From assembly GCA_013400975.1 (NCBI GenBank), contig WBMZ01000225.1:1-64000 (forward strand): a DNA stretch of 64,000 nt, written 5' to 3'. Below the pieces are notes generated by a model. The model was not told the origin of the DNA, made no database searches, and worked only from the letters and a program-made list of their open reading frames with translations. Shown piece by piece: positions 38,901 through 50,727 of this stretch. A program made the position numbers and the translations under genes. The stretch's first letter is position 1. Each line of letters starts with the position of its first letter. This stretch comes from Atrichornis clamosus. Taxonomy: Eukaryota > Chordata > Aves > Passeriformes > Menuridae.

Positions 38901-39577
38901 ATACAGACCAGAGTTTCAATAGCTTCCCTTCTCCAGAAAATCACCAGTCTCAGGTTAGAAAGGAAAGCTGAAAAAAACCCCATCTGTTACAGCATAAGAC
39001 AAAAGCAACAACAAAATAGATTTAAAGAAGTTTCTGTCCTCAAACTCAGTTTAAGCCAAGTCATAAATACAAAGACAGTCAGAATGTGCAGAATGTCCAC
39101 ATATAACATTGCTTGTTTGGTTCGGTTTAAGATTCATAGATTTATTTATTCATAACATGGACAGTTTTCAGAGAAATTTAGTCTAAAAGTGATGAAAACG
39201 TTGTCACAAAAGTAGAAGAATGCTGCATACTTGCTAAGCAACATGGCAGAGTATTTAGAGACAGAAATGGAAAGCCAAGGCATCACAAACTCTCATGAGA
39301 GATATCCAGAACCCCAGATTTCAATTATTAGTTTTAAGAGGCCTAAACACTTCATGACTTAATCCTAAGTAACACGATGAAAGAGTGACTAGTAAGATTT
39401 CATCTAGCCTAGAGGAATCATGTTATAAATTCACACACAATAACAAAACCTGGAAATTTTTCAATTCTCCTGCACATTTGTTTTGAAAAACTTTGTACTA
39501 GCCAGCTTCTTTCACAGTAAGTGTGAATGAACTGACACAGTTCCCACTTGCTCCCTTATCTTTAGTTCCTTTCTTAC
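35961..39577 (-). other. Intron of the gene model, part after the LTR pair
   Basis: Apart from the GC-rich block at 37.24-37.40 kb, I see only AT-rich sequence with short chance ORFs. Confidence 0.4.
37240..37400 (-). promoter_or_regulatory. GC-rich block with a downstream donor, possible alternative promoter/first exon
   Basis: A CpG-rich segment (37280-37400) with a GC box is followed, on the minus strand, by the strong donor AGCAGAG then GTGAGTTAC at 37240/37239. That is the arrangement of an alternative first exon for the gene, lying upstream of its exon at 33.9 kb. No continuous coding frame reaches the donor, so it would be a 5' UTR exon. Confidence 0.35.
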
Positions 39578-39675
39578 AATTTTCAACATTAAGAAACTGA
39601 GAATCTGCCAAATCAGGAGTTTCTAGAATTTCAAGGCTCTCAAGCCTTGATTTGTTCACTGCTATTCCATACCAG
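39578..39675 (-). CDS. Candidate coding exon, acidic/leucine-rich segment
   Basis: The minus-strand frame includes SRLESLEILETPDLADSQ and stays open to a stop at 39498. The acceptor ATCTGTTGTCTGAG ends at 39676. The proposed donor AAAATT followed by GTAAGAAAG at 39578 is moderate. The 98 nt enter in phase 2 and leave in phase 1, matching both neighbours in the model. Without splicing, this is a 71-codon ORF. The weak last exonic base makes the donor uncertain. Confidence 0.35.
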
Positions 39676-40424
39676 CTCAGACAACAGATATTATTGATGT
39701 AATGACCATTCACTAAGCTCCTCAGTGTTCCTGCTTATCAAGAACAGCTTAACTTGCTTTCCACATGAACTCCAATAATCCTGATAACTCCTCTAGTTAT
39801 CAGACATTCACAGCAATCACACTGGTGCTGCTAATCTTGATTATGTACGTTGGGAAGGAAGAAAGCAACAAAAGCAACTGAAGCATTGCAAGTTTGAGAA
39901 TTCAATATTTTTTTTTAATCTTGTAAAGTCACCAAACTATGCAGATACAAAACACTGATGAACAAGAATGGTAGACTTGGTAAATGGCTATACAAGGTAA
40001 CCGGGAATCAGTCAATTATTTTCTCTCTCCAGTATTTCTAGGAGGCCTTATGCAACATCAAAGCCTTTTACATGCATCTTAAGTGATGTTTTGAAATGGT
40101 AGCTAAGGTCTTGCTCAGAGCTTTTCTCTGTAGAGGCTTATAGTATTTTACTCACTGCATACTTTCAATGGTAGACATTTCTAATCTTGCTATGACTAAC
40201 ACCAGTCCTTATCAATACTCACATTTTCATGAAAATAAACCCAGAACCATCAGAATACAAAAAAGTTTTGAGAATCAGACAATGAATAAATAGTAATAAA
40301 TGAAAAATGCAGTAAGACATTGCACTTTATTAGGCTGAGAAAAATAATGTTCATTCAGATCCAGTATTCACAGAACCCCAGAATAAAAACCAGTATTTTA
40401 GAAACCTAATCAGACATGCACCAT

Positions 40425-41045
40425 ACTGCTGTTGATGAGGTCTCCCCTGAGCCTCCTTCTCTCCAGGTTAAACACCCCCAGCTCCCTCAGCTGTTCCTCA
40501 TCAAACTTGTGCTCCAGTCCCTTCCCCAGTTCTGCTGCCCTTCTCTGGACAAGCTCCAGCAACTCAATGTTTACTTGTAGTGAGGGGCCCAAAGCTGAAC
40601 CCAGGATTTGAGTCGTGGCATCACCAGTGCCCAGTACAGGAGGACAATCACTGCCCTGGTCCTGCTGGCCACACTAGTGCTGATACAAACCAGGATGCCC
40701 CCGGCCTTCTTGGCCACCCGGGCACACACTGGCTCATGTTCAGTCACTGCCAATCAGCATCCCCAGATCTTTTCCTGCCTGGCAGCTTTCCAGCCACTGC
40801 CCCCAGCCCGGAGCTGCTGGGGGTTGTTGTGATCCAAGTGCAGGACTTGTCACTTTATCTTGTTGAACCTCATCTCATTGGTCTCAGCCCATCAATCCAG
40901 CCTGTCCAGATCCCCCTGTAAAGCCTTCCTACCCTCCAGAGGATCACCCAAAAACCCCAGTGTCATCAGCAACTTACTGAGGGTGCCCTTGCTCCCCTCC
41001 ACCACACCACTGATCAAGATATTATACAGAATGGCCAGTTCAATA
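40425..41045 (-). mobile_element. CR1 LINE fragment, longest copy in the window
   Basis: About 620 bp of reverse-strand CR1 includes the segments CTCCCTCAGCTGTTCCTCAT, GGCATCACCAGTGCCCAGTA and GATCAAGATATTATACAGAA, which belong to the last part of the CR1 body. The very 3' tail is missing. The 60-114 codon ORFs on both strands here are remnants or chance. Confidence 0.9.
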
Positions 41046-42116
41046 CCACAAGCAGGATTAAAAAAAAAAGTAAAAGATACCAAACAAAAGAAGAGTTTAT
41101 GTCAATTCCCCCCCCTCCTTAGATTTATGCGTCAGGAGGGAAGCCCACAAGTCTTCCTCATCCTGCCCCTTCATTCAAAGATTTTATATTCCAAAGATGT
41201 TTAAAAGAAACTACTTTCCAGGAACTATGACACTGTCAATTCAATACTACATAAAAACAAAAGCAAAAAAAGATTTTATTTGCTTTCCTGACAAACATAC
41301 AACTGGAAATAGAACATTCATTTGCTAATATTTCTTTAATTCTTTAGCATTTCAAGAGCATTTCTCAGACTACAAAAACAATATAGGATTAGCTTTTTGT
41401 CCATATGGGTGTCATGCTTCCTGTCATGAGTTTCTAGGTTGTTTACCACAAGGTAAATAAATAATGTAACAAGCCCCTAGCAAACAGCAGCATGTAAAAA
41501 CCAGCAGGCTCTCAATCAAAGGCCCTCATTAACTCAGATGAAAGGATCTCAACACCTTGTTCCCTCCATGAAAACACTAAACCAGGTGCTAAAAATTGCA
41601 TGGCAATTTTCAAAAAAATATTGTCATAAAGTGTAAGCATTTGTCCACATGTACCTTTTAGCATTGCAATTGCTTTTATCCCCCAGGACAGTACATTTTT
41701 TTATATACACAAAATAGAAACTCTTGACTTTGTAATGTCTGCCAGGGCAGGAATCTCAGGAGCCCAGGAGCCTGCACAGCACTGAAGGTGCTGGTACCAG
41801 CATTGCCCAGCATAGCAACAGCATTGGGAGATTAAAACATTTGCCATATGTGAAAGATTCCATGAGCACAACTGCTGCACTGCAGAAGTGAACAGAAGAT
41901 TTTCCATTGCCCATCCCCCATGACACCCTGTACCATGTCATCTGCCAAAAACTCAAAACCAAAATAAAAAATTATTTTCCTTTTCCCTTCTCTGTTGTTA
42001 AATAATGCAGACTTAATGCATCAGTTATAACAAATAAGTCTTTTACTTAATTTTCAAACTACATCTCCCAATATTGTTGTGTACTAACCTCTTAGAGAAT
42101 TACAAGTAAAGCTTAC

Positions 42117-42212
42117 CAAATTTTTTCTTGTTCCATTCCTCCTCTGGCACACTGGTTTATTACAGCAGGGCTACTCATCATAAGGGCTGAGCTTTCAGAA
42201 TTCATCTTTCTT
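42117..42212 (-). CDS. Candidate coding exon with an internal well-placed ATG
   Basis: A clean acceptor (TATTGTTCTTTTGTAG) ends at 42213, and the donor is AATTTG followed by GTAAGCTTTAC at 42117. The 96 nt enter and leave in phase 2. The peptide contains MNSESSALMMSSPAVINQ, serine-rich, followed by an acidic-basic stretch. The ATG at 42205 has a good context (A at -3), so it may also serve as a start for shorter transcripts. Both splice sites are strong, and this is one of the better exons. Confidence 0.5.
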
Positions 42213-42341
42213 CTACAAAAGAACAATATCAAAAAACAAGAAAAATGCTACATAAGTAAAGATTGTGGTTACTAATTAACTAGAAAACCCAAACTTTAAG
42301 ACAAGAACTATTAAAGACCAAAAGCAGGATGTTTTACTCAC

Positions 42342-42460
42342 TTAAGTAAATGTCCTACATCAATGGGATTAATTGGATGAATACACTGAGAAGGATTTGG
42401 CAGTTTTATGGACTTGCTAGTTATGCCAAACCCAACACTGATTGTCTTCTGTTTACTTTT
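42342..42460 (-). CDS. Candidate coding exon, lysine-rich linker segment
   Basis: The acceptor GCATGTGTTCAG ends at 42461, with a TGCTGAC branch-like site upstream. The donor is CTTAA followed by GTGAGTAAA at 42342. The 119 nt enter in phase 0 and leave in phase 2. The sequence opens KSKQKTISVGFG and includes KLPNPSQCIHPINPIDVG. The same frame stays open upstream for about 25 more codons, to about 42535, so the exon could start further upstream. It joins the next exon 130 nt away in frame. Confidence 0.45.
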
Positions 42461-43727
42461 CTGAACACATGCCAAGAGAGTTGATGTCAGCAAGGCTGTA
42501 TCCAGGGCTGTGCATCACGGCAGTTCTGGCAACTCAGAGCAGCAGGCACAGCCAGCACTGCCATGGAATGATCCACACACACGACATGGGGGAGAAAATT
42601 TCAATTTCTGACGTGTAAAGATTTCCAGAAGCTTTTTAGCGCACTTTAATAACTTAAGATCATACTTTGCTGATTTGCAGAAAATAGCAATTCATTCATG
42701 GTTGTAGTCACTCTCTAAAACAGCACAGACATATTCCAGTGCTGGCAATGGCAATTCCCAGGCACATCACTTCCAAAAGGTCTATATGGTCAAATCAGTT
42801 TCCAGTAAACGACTTGCATTGCAAGAACAAATGAAGACTCTACATAAAGCAAGTTAATTCCACCATGAAACATTATTATTTTCTGTAACAGGATCCAAAA
42901 TTTTAACATGAAACTTCTTAGGCCTACAACCTTTTTCCCCCTCCTTTCTTTTAAAAGGGAGGGGGGAAATATTTTAGCCATCAGAGCCACCTTATTTGAT
43001 TTGATTTAACACCTGGTTACAATTATGACCAGCACAAAGGCCTAATTGATTAGCAGAAATCAGGTTCAACTGATATTAATTAATACTTGCTAGAAAACAA
43101 CCAGATAATAGGCTATGCTTGTCAGGATAATAATCCCTTACTTTTTTCAAGAAAGTACAGAGAACGATTAAAAAGCTGGTTTAACCTGGGTGAAACCTGG
43201 GTCAAAATCTGACTTGACAGATTTCAGGGACAGCCTGAAAAGCTGAGTACAAGGCACAAGTCCCATCAGTGGCAGGTAGATAAGGCCAACCTTCACAAAA
43301 TAAGTGCTCTGAAGAGAATGCCTATCTTGTTTTCAAAATTCTGCCCATGCAAGAGTAGATAAACAGCCCTGGCCAGCATATTTATCCGACAGAAGTCCCA
43401 GGACGAGCTATCAAAATATGGTTCTTGTTTCAGCCTGCCCCTTGCTGTGAACAGAGCAAACAGAATGGACTTACAAGAACAGATCCTTAATCTTGCAATT
43501 TTTTATCATCCTTCACAATAGGGATAAAAGTCTATTTCTGAGCAAATTTGTTTCTTGAAATCTTACTTTAAAGATCTAAAAAACTATTCTGAATGGGAGA
43601 ACAACAAAAGCCTCATCTCTATGAGGGCAGGAACAGACAACAGCCATCTGACTTCTTTTTGGATCAGTGCCTGACCTCAAATTTACTCCTGATTCTCACG
43701 TGGATTATTTGGGAAATAAATGGAAAG

Positions 43728-43835
43728 TAACAAAAAACAAACACACACACCAACAACAAAACCCCAAACAAACACAAAACAAAAACGCAAGGCAAATCAA
43801 CAAGAAGAAACAAAAAAACTCCACCAAACAAATCC
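43728..43835. repeat. A/C-rich low-complexity tract
   Basis: About 100 bp composed almost only of A and C (ACAAAAAACAAACACACACA at the start), likely a degenerate poly(A)/(CAAA)n tract. Confidence 0.75.
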
Positions 43836-45520
43836 ACATAAAAACGTCTAGTAATTCTACTGGGTCAGCAGCAGCATGTGTTGAAAACTAAATTGTTACT
43901 TGCCTCTCTAGTCTATAATAGTGCAGGAAGAGGAGAGTTGTTCTTAAATACATTTTAAAGCAACATCGCAAAAGTCCATACTTAACATCTGCGAAGTTCC
44001 CCTTTTTCAGGAGGCAATTTCCTAACAGGGGGAAAACCCAGATGCTTCAATGATCACACAAATCATGGCAACAAGAGTTTTACCTCCTCTTACAGTCACC
44101 CGTACTGGCAAGATCAAAGGTTCAGGGGAAGGTTAGAAGCAGTTCATTAATTCTCAAAGTTGGAAGGTGAAAGATTCAAATTACAAAACCACAAGGTTAC
44201 CATTCCAGAAAAGAAGGTACAACTTCCCCTGTTCACTTGTGAGCTGGTACTAGAGCAGTAAAAGTGTTCAATGTATGACTAAAAAAAGCAAACAACAAAC
44301 CAAAGCAGTTTGCAGCACTCCCCTCCCCATCGTTGGAAACATCCAATCGAACACTCCGTTCATATCTCTGCACTGAGACTTCCACACTCAAACTAGAGCA
44401 AAAGCAGAAGACAGAAGTGACAAAAGTTACTATGTTATGAACTTTTCTATGAACAATCGATGGATTGATGGTAAAGGTCAAACTAGATCTAACTGAAAAT
44501 AAATGAAATATGGCATTAGTCCAATTTATGTTCTCAGATGTTCTGCAAAAGAAAACCACGTAAAGTAAGACAGAGATCAATACATCTTGTCAAACTTCTC
44601 AACTCCCTCACATTCCCATCCTAATATCCAAAAACATCAGTAACACATTGTGCTCCTTCCCCTCAACAACTTCAGCATCTTGCAAAGATCTGCTTCTGTG
44701 TGTTCTGTTACACAAAAGGAGGGAATCAAGAGGCCAGCATTTACTCATTCTGATGGCAAGATCTCATCCTCCACTCTGTTGTCCGTATCAGCATCTTTCA
44801 AATCATCCTCCTTGCTTACTGTCTGCTGAGATGGAGATGTCTGACAGAGTCTGGAGGCCAAGAGTCAGCCGGGTTTGCCATCCAGCAGCTCTCCTCATCC
44901 ACACCTGGGCGGCTGGACAGCAATGAGCCACACGAGCTTCAGGGATACTCTTCAGTCACCCTGTTCCTGTCGGCAGCTCTACACAGGTCCTTGCTCACTC
45001 CCTACAAGCAGCAACAGGTAATTAAACAGCTGATCCCTACAACACTGACAAGTTTTACGGCCCTGTCAAAATACCAAAACTTCTTTAGTTTCTAAATGAT
45101 AAATGGAAAATTGGTATCTGCCAACACTTCATAAAGCCATGGATACCAAACATTACCACCACCTCTCTTACTTGAAAGTAATTTCAAGGAAAAATTCTCA
45201 TCCTGTAGATTATCTCCTGACTTGTGTGTCACAGACTGCCCTTAAGACCCTTTCTTAAGAATAAATAATTACTTTTTTAATTTAAAAAAAATCTCTTTAA
45301 AGATGTTCAAGGGGAATATACTTTTTCAAACATGAAGAATATTTTGCGGACATATTTCTAGTGAACCCAAACTGTTTCAGTAGGTCTAAAATAAAACTTA
45401 ATTTAGTTGTGTAAAGAAAAGTTATTGTAAGGCTAATACTGTCCCCAAAATACTGTTTATATTCAAAGTGAACAACACAAAATTAAAACTAAAATTAGGA
45501 AAGGAAAAATTTGCATGTGT

Positions 45521-45545
45521 TTTAAATATATACATATATATATGC
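45521..45545. repeat. Short (TA)n tract
   Basis: TATATACATATATATATG, a small microsatellite in an intron of the model. Confidence 0.6.
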
Positions 45546-46839
45546 CCACAATCAGAATACTACCACTATCCTCAGAAATCAGCCTCCCATAATAATAACA
45601 TCTCAGAAAATTAAATGCAATTCAAAAAGCAAAAGAACAGTGTTCAGAAAAAAATATGCTGTTCACAGGTGCCTCTTTCTGTATCACCATCCAGCTCCTG
45701 TTGGGACTTGAACTTTATGGCATAGGCAAGATACATGATGAAACTTGAAGGAGGAAAATAAATCTATCATCTTCCCTCTTAAAAACTTGAAGCCAGATGC
45801 CAAGACAAGTCAATGAATATTAATTTAAGAGGCTGCTCAGGCTCATTCTGTTCCTCAGCCTCTGCAGAGTGAACCTTGCCTGTTCCAGATAAGGGACACG
45901 TGCTTGAATTAGGTGTTGTCCTAGAGATCGTGCTGTGCTGTAATAGCAGGAAGTGAGCAAAAAGCAATTTCAGAACAAAAACAGAGGAAAACAATATCAA
46001 AGACTTTATTTATAGCAGCTGTGTTTAACACTACTGTCACTATCTTACTGAGGAAACAGCCTTGAATACACATCCCTGCTGGTTTTGAGGAGTCATCTGA
46101 AATTCAGAATACTTAGTCTTCCATGACCAAGCTTATTTAACACTAGAGTCCCAAGAAGGAAACATGCACACCAAAATTCACTTATGTAATCTCCTCTACA
46201 CTTCCATTAAAAACAGTACCTTTGTTTACCTGAAGTTTTATCTGCCTTAGAGTAGATTCTTACACCACATAATGGCAGAGAAAAGCCTAGCAGTGGTAAG
46301 CCACTAGTTCAAATACTGAAATGCGTGTTATATTTCTTTTACTCATTTGTATTTAATTTGAGGAGTTCTGCAATTGCCTTTAAAGGGACAAAAACAAAGC
46401 AGGGGGAAAGGATCTAATTTTACACAGCACTCAAGCCCCTGAACACCTGCACAGAACAGCACTGCAGGATCATTTGAACAGAAAAACACGAGAAGGTTCA
46501 AGAAAAGTATTGAAGTCACAGCACCCCACAGGCTCATACCAGCCTGTGACTTATAGCTAGAAGAATGGGTAAGTATTAGCCAACTTTGTTCAAATTGATT
46601 CCCTACATAAAGCCCATTTTCTCCTCCTTTTTATTCCCTCCCCTTGTGTTACAAAGTGCAGAAACACTTTGATCCTCCAGCTAAAAATATTTTTCGCCTT
46701 ACCCTCCACTCCCTATTTGTATCTCTAGACAAGATATTCACAGTAGCAGAAGTTAAAAAATAACATATCATTCAACAGCTGTTCACTACAATTAAAGTAA
46801 AAATATCATCTCATGAAACATGTTCCCACAGTTCCTTAC

Positions 46840-46875
46840 CTTCAAGATGTTTTGCATTGTTGAAATAGCATCTTG
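46840..46875 (-). CDS. Candidate 36-nt coding exon of the minus-strand gene
   Basis: A long pyrimidine tract (TTTTTTCTCACACTTCTC) precedes tandem acceptors at 46881 and 46876. The donor is TTGAAG followed by GTAAGGAAC at 46840. Using the second acceptor gives 36 nt, frame-neutral, reading QDAISTMQNILK in phase 0, a plausible helical segment. The first acceptor would give 41 nt and break the frame. Confidence 0.4.
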
Positions 46876-47634
46876 CTATACTTAGTTGATAAGAGAAGTG
46901 TGAGAAAAAACTTTTCTGAACCCTAAGAACCCTCAATGAAGAAACTATTATTCTTTTTAATGAAAATTAAGGCAGTAGCATCACTATAGTAATGTGCACC
47001 TACTACAAAGAAAAAAATGTGTTACACACCATCATTCCCTCAAGCAAATGTCTCTATGCTCACAAAAGCAGATTACCAGTCAGCAGATGTGGTGTAACAT
47101 CTCGAAAGAACTGATTTCCCTTTTCCTTACTAACTGCTTGAAATCTGCAATTTCTAGTGAATGAACATATTTACTCTTGTACTGCTTTCTGAAAGGTAAA
47201 GTTTCCACCCCCAGAGTCAGCAAACACAAGTGTCTCCCATCTTGATATCACTCAGCTCCTAAGCAGCTACCACCTTAGGCAAACAACTTCTAGAAGGGCA
47301 GAACCAAACTTTAAAACAAACTTCACTACTCAACTGCCTAACAACAAATTCTAAAAACAATCTTTTCTTCAAATTGTTTTTCTGAGGTTTTCGGATATGG
47401 CAGTTGCAAAACATCTTTATGCCACTAGAGCACACTTCAGTGAAACCAGAGTCTCAAGAAGCTCTTGAAGAATATTTCCCCTGACTACAATTCAAAGTAG
47501 CAGCCAGTGCTGAGAATTCCACTTTGTATGACCACTTCAATCCAAGCCCAGCATACCATAATCTTGGTTTGACACACACCATGGTCATTTCAAGCTTTCA
47601 CCTCAATGAACACATGTGGTATATCATTACTTAC

Positions 47635-47667
47635 CCTCTTGGAGTCCTTAAAAATGCACCTGATGCT
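47635..47667 (-). CDS. Candidate 33-nt coding exon of the minus-strand gene
   Basis: The acceptor has a branch-like CCTAAAC and the tract CTCATTCTTTAG, ending at 47668. The donor is AAGAGG followed by GTAAGTAATG at 47635, one of the strongest in the window. The exon is a multiple of three, so it is frame-neutral. In the phase of the model it reads SIRCIFKDSKR. A second frame (GAFLRTPRG) is also open and would link the CpG-island ATG to the exon at 42 kb, so the frame is not settled by this exon alone. Confidence 0.4.
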
Positions 47668-50454
47668 CTAAAGAATGAGGTTTAGGAAGACTTTTTCAAA
47701 CACCTATTTTTGAGAGGTTTTATTCCTGTTCTGAAGGCATCTCATTAAAAATATTCACCTTCTGTCCTCTTCAGAAGTACAGTTAAATTCTATATGGGCA
47801 CTTTACATAAGCATATATACCAAGATATTTGGAGGCAGCAGTTCAGAGAACCACAGATGCTGCACGTTTTGGTGAGTCTATCAGAACTCTTTGAGATGAC
47901 AGAGAAGAAGTTTTAAAATAATAGAATGATCCTGCCTCACAGCAAGTACTGAGTTTGGCTCCCACTCCCATACACACACATTTGCTGTAGACAGTCAGTC
48001 TACCCAGCCATATGTAAAAGACAATGTTTATTTTTGAAATAGCATGACTCGTATATATTCTCAGCATAAAGTACATTAAAAGGTAAAAGACAACAATTAA
48101 ATAAATAAATAGATCCAAGTTCATTCCAGGCTGAAGCCAAAGCACTGACATGAAAGAATGCTCCATGCTGGAGAAATACAGCCTAATATGGAACAACACT
48201 CTCAACAGAACCAGTGCTTTCATTTACTGAGCCTTAACTCTTTTCCCTAAAAAAATACCAGAAGAAACAGAAGGCAACCAATGACATTACAATTCATCTC
48301 ACATCACCTTCAATGACAGCCCATGGAGAAGCTTCCCAGCATCAGACAGGACGTGGATACATCTTAGACTGCTCAGCACCATTTAAATACATTTACATGG
48401 CAAGACAACAGCAGCAGGGAAACCACCAGGAGGTAGATGCACATGTTCTACTCTCAAAATACAAACACAGATTTTCCTAAGCAGGTTAGTGCTCAGGAAA
48501 GGACAAGAAAGAATTGACACTGCTGGTTCAGTCTGTCCTGCATATCAGCATATTATATCATACTGTCCATCACTGTGATAAAGAGAAGAGCAAGGACTCA
48601 TCCACACGGTCCCACCTGCAAAGTTATCAGGAGCTTTCAGTCTTTCAGTGGTTTCACATCACATTAGAGCAGTGTAGGGCACAAGAGGGAATGTTTGTGA
48701 GCTTTGTCATCACTTTTAGGGATGGTAGTTGATTGCCACATCAATTAAAATAAATTAATGCTTCAGTACTCTTGTATCTTAAAACACACAACTAAACCTC
48801 TCATCTCATTAGGAAAATCGCTGACATTATGGAACACTTGCAAAGACTTCAACAAAACATTTTAAAGAGAAGGTTTAATATGCAGAAAGTTCACACACAA
48901 TGAAATGTACTGTTTAAGCAGAATACAGAGAACTCTAAGTACTATATTCTATTCAATATACACAGACATCAAGAATTGTTTTATCACTGATGTTGAAATT
49001 ACGTATATCATTCTGAGACAAATCTGTTTCTCGCTGGACTAAAAGATCCAGATGTTCCTATTTCAAGTCTTTGGCTTCAGCACCAGACAGCAAACAAAAC
49101 AACCCGTCCCTTCTATCATCATGAAGGGAGAGTTCTCCAGCACTTTTGCCATTTCTCTGCCCTTTACCCCTCTCCAACAAAGCAAGCAAACAAAAACACA
49201 ACAATATAATAATGAAGCTTCCACTGGGGACATAGTGCTAGCCTTTAGTCAGTTTGACAAGCAATAGGTTATCTGACTTTTATCATAAACTATGAATTCA
49301 AATGCAAATACAACTACTTTTAAGCTAAACATACAGTATTGTGTTTTGCAGTTGACACTACGCAGGAAAACAATGTTGAGAGATTCTTTCCAGAGAATAT
49401 GAGTATTTATGTTCCCAATTTAGTGACTCATACAACCAGCAATTTGAGATTCATTTAACTCTATCTTCCTCAGACTTCTGACTATGAAAGCAAGCACTAA
49501 GTTGCTATTCAAAAGTTGCAACAATTACAAAGATTTTTTTTCTATGATTTTTTTTTTAAATCTAGATTTTATCTAGAGGAAATCTATTTCCAGAAACATC
49601 TTTGTGCTGTTTCTGTAAAGAATATTAAAAAGCTAAGCCAATTTAAGCAAAAATTTACTAAACAAAAAAGATGCGTTTTCTGGAACTAGCACTGAAATTA
49701 AATCTTTTTCATGATAACTGCAGACTCAGAAAAAAGAAAAATGAGATATAGCATGCACGCCCAGTATAAAATTAATGCAACCACTGTTCCATTTCTTCAT
49801 ATTCTTCTCATCTTTTCAGCATATTCCTGCCTCCCTCATAATAAAGAGGTTCTTCCTTAACAAAAGTGCATTAAGAACAAATGAAAACCAAAATAAAATA
49901 CCACCACATTTGAGACAAATACAACCCATTTTTCCCTTTATCAGAATCATCACTGCCACAGAATGGCAGCAGGTTCAAAATTTTGTCTGCCTGAGGGGGT
50001 GTCATATTTTATGTTTAAAATTAAAATGATGATCCTTTCAGTCTACATGTCTTAATAATAATGATTATTTCATTCAGGATTGGTGCACAGTTTAAAACAC
50101 CAGTGAAGCTTGCCAAGTTGGCCCTGCATTTATTTTCTTGGTTATTTAATACATTGAATGACAGATAAAAAGTAATATTGTCCTGAAATTATCTTCTTTT
50201 CAGTCTCTACAGCTTTTCACCTGCAATTGCTAAGCACAGTCAAAATCCAAACCTACATGGGAAAGTCTGCAAGATCATCCCTCCACAGCAATCAACTCAC
50301 TTGAGAGTTTTTCCTAGGATATTAATTACTTATCTATGAAGCATCAACAGATGCTGATTTTGACAGCACCTACTTCCATAGGCAAAGGATTTTAGGGGTC
50401 ATACAAAAGAACCTCACTCTCCACAGGGGCAGAGCAGGCTTGGGACACACTCAC

Positions 50455-50727
50455 CGTTGCACTTGTCCACACAAACGTGGTGGTGCTGCAATTCCCACAC
50501 GCCTCTAACCTATCCCAAGTAAAGGCCATACACAAGCAGAAGGAGCCAGTCACCCCCAAACACTGTCCAAAGAGCTTGTTGCTGTCTTCAGGAAATAGGT
50601 GATAGCCCAGATGAAACCTTCTGAGGGAACACCACCCAGACACACTGTTATATTCAAAATAAAAGCAGTAGGATTCCTGATAGAGTGCACACAGTGTAAT
50701 GGACATACTCTTCTCCTAGTTATAATC
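50455..50727 (-). CDS. Start-containing coding exon of an unrecognised minus-strand gene
   Basis: On the minus strand the acceptor is AAATTTTCAG at 50728 and the donor is CAACG followed by GTGAGTG at 50455. An in-frame TAG lies just upstream of the ATG at 50706, so translation would start here. The exon encodes 84 codons and ends in phase 0. A diagnostic stretch is FHLGYHLFPEDSNKLFG. The peptide is cysteine- and aromatic-rich, with no obvious signal peptide. An 84-codon open stretch bounded by good splice signals is better than chance in this AT-rich DNA. I do not recognise the family. Confidence 0.45.

Larger units (their letters stand above)
42461..46839 (-). other. Intron of the gene model (4.4 kb)
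   Basis: It contains the A/C-rich tract at 43.7 kb, a (TA)n tract at 45.5 kb, and a minus-strand 115-codon ORF (44233-44580). That ORF starts near a very good acceptor (GGTTTTCTTTTGCAG at about 44537) but has no donor. It might be an unused or alternative terminal exon. Confidence 0.35.

Noticed and set aside
40410..41204. ORFs of 60-114 codons on both strands
   Set aside because: They lie within or across a truncated CR1 copy.
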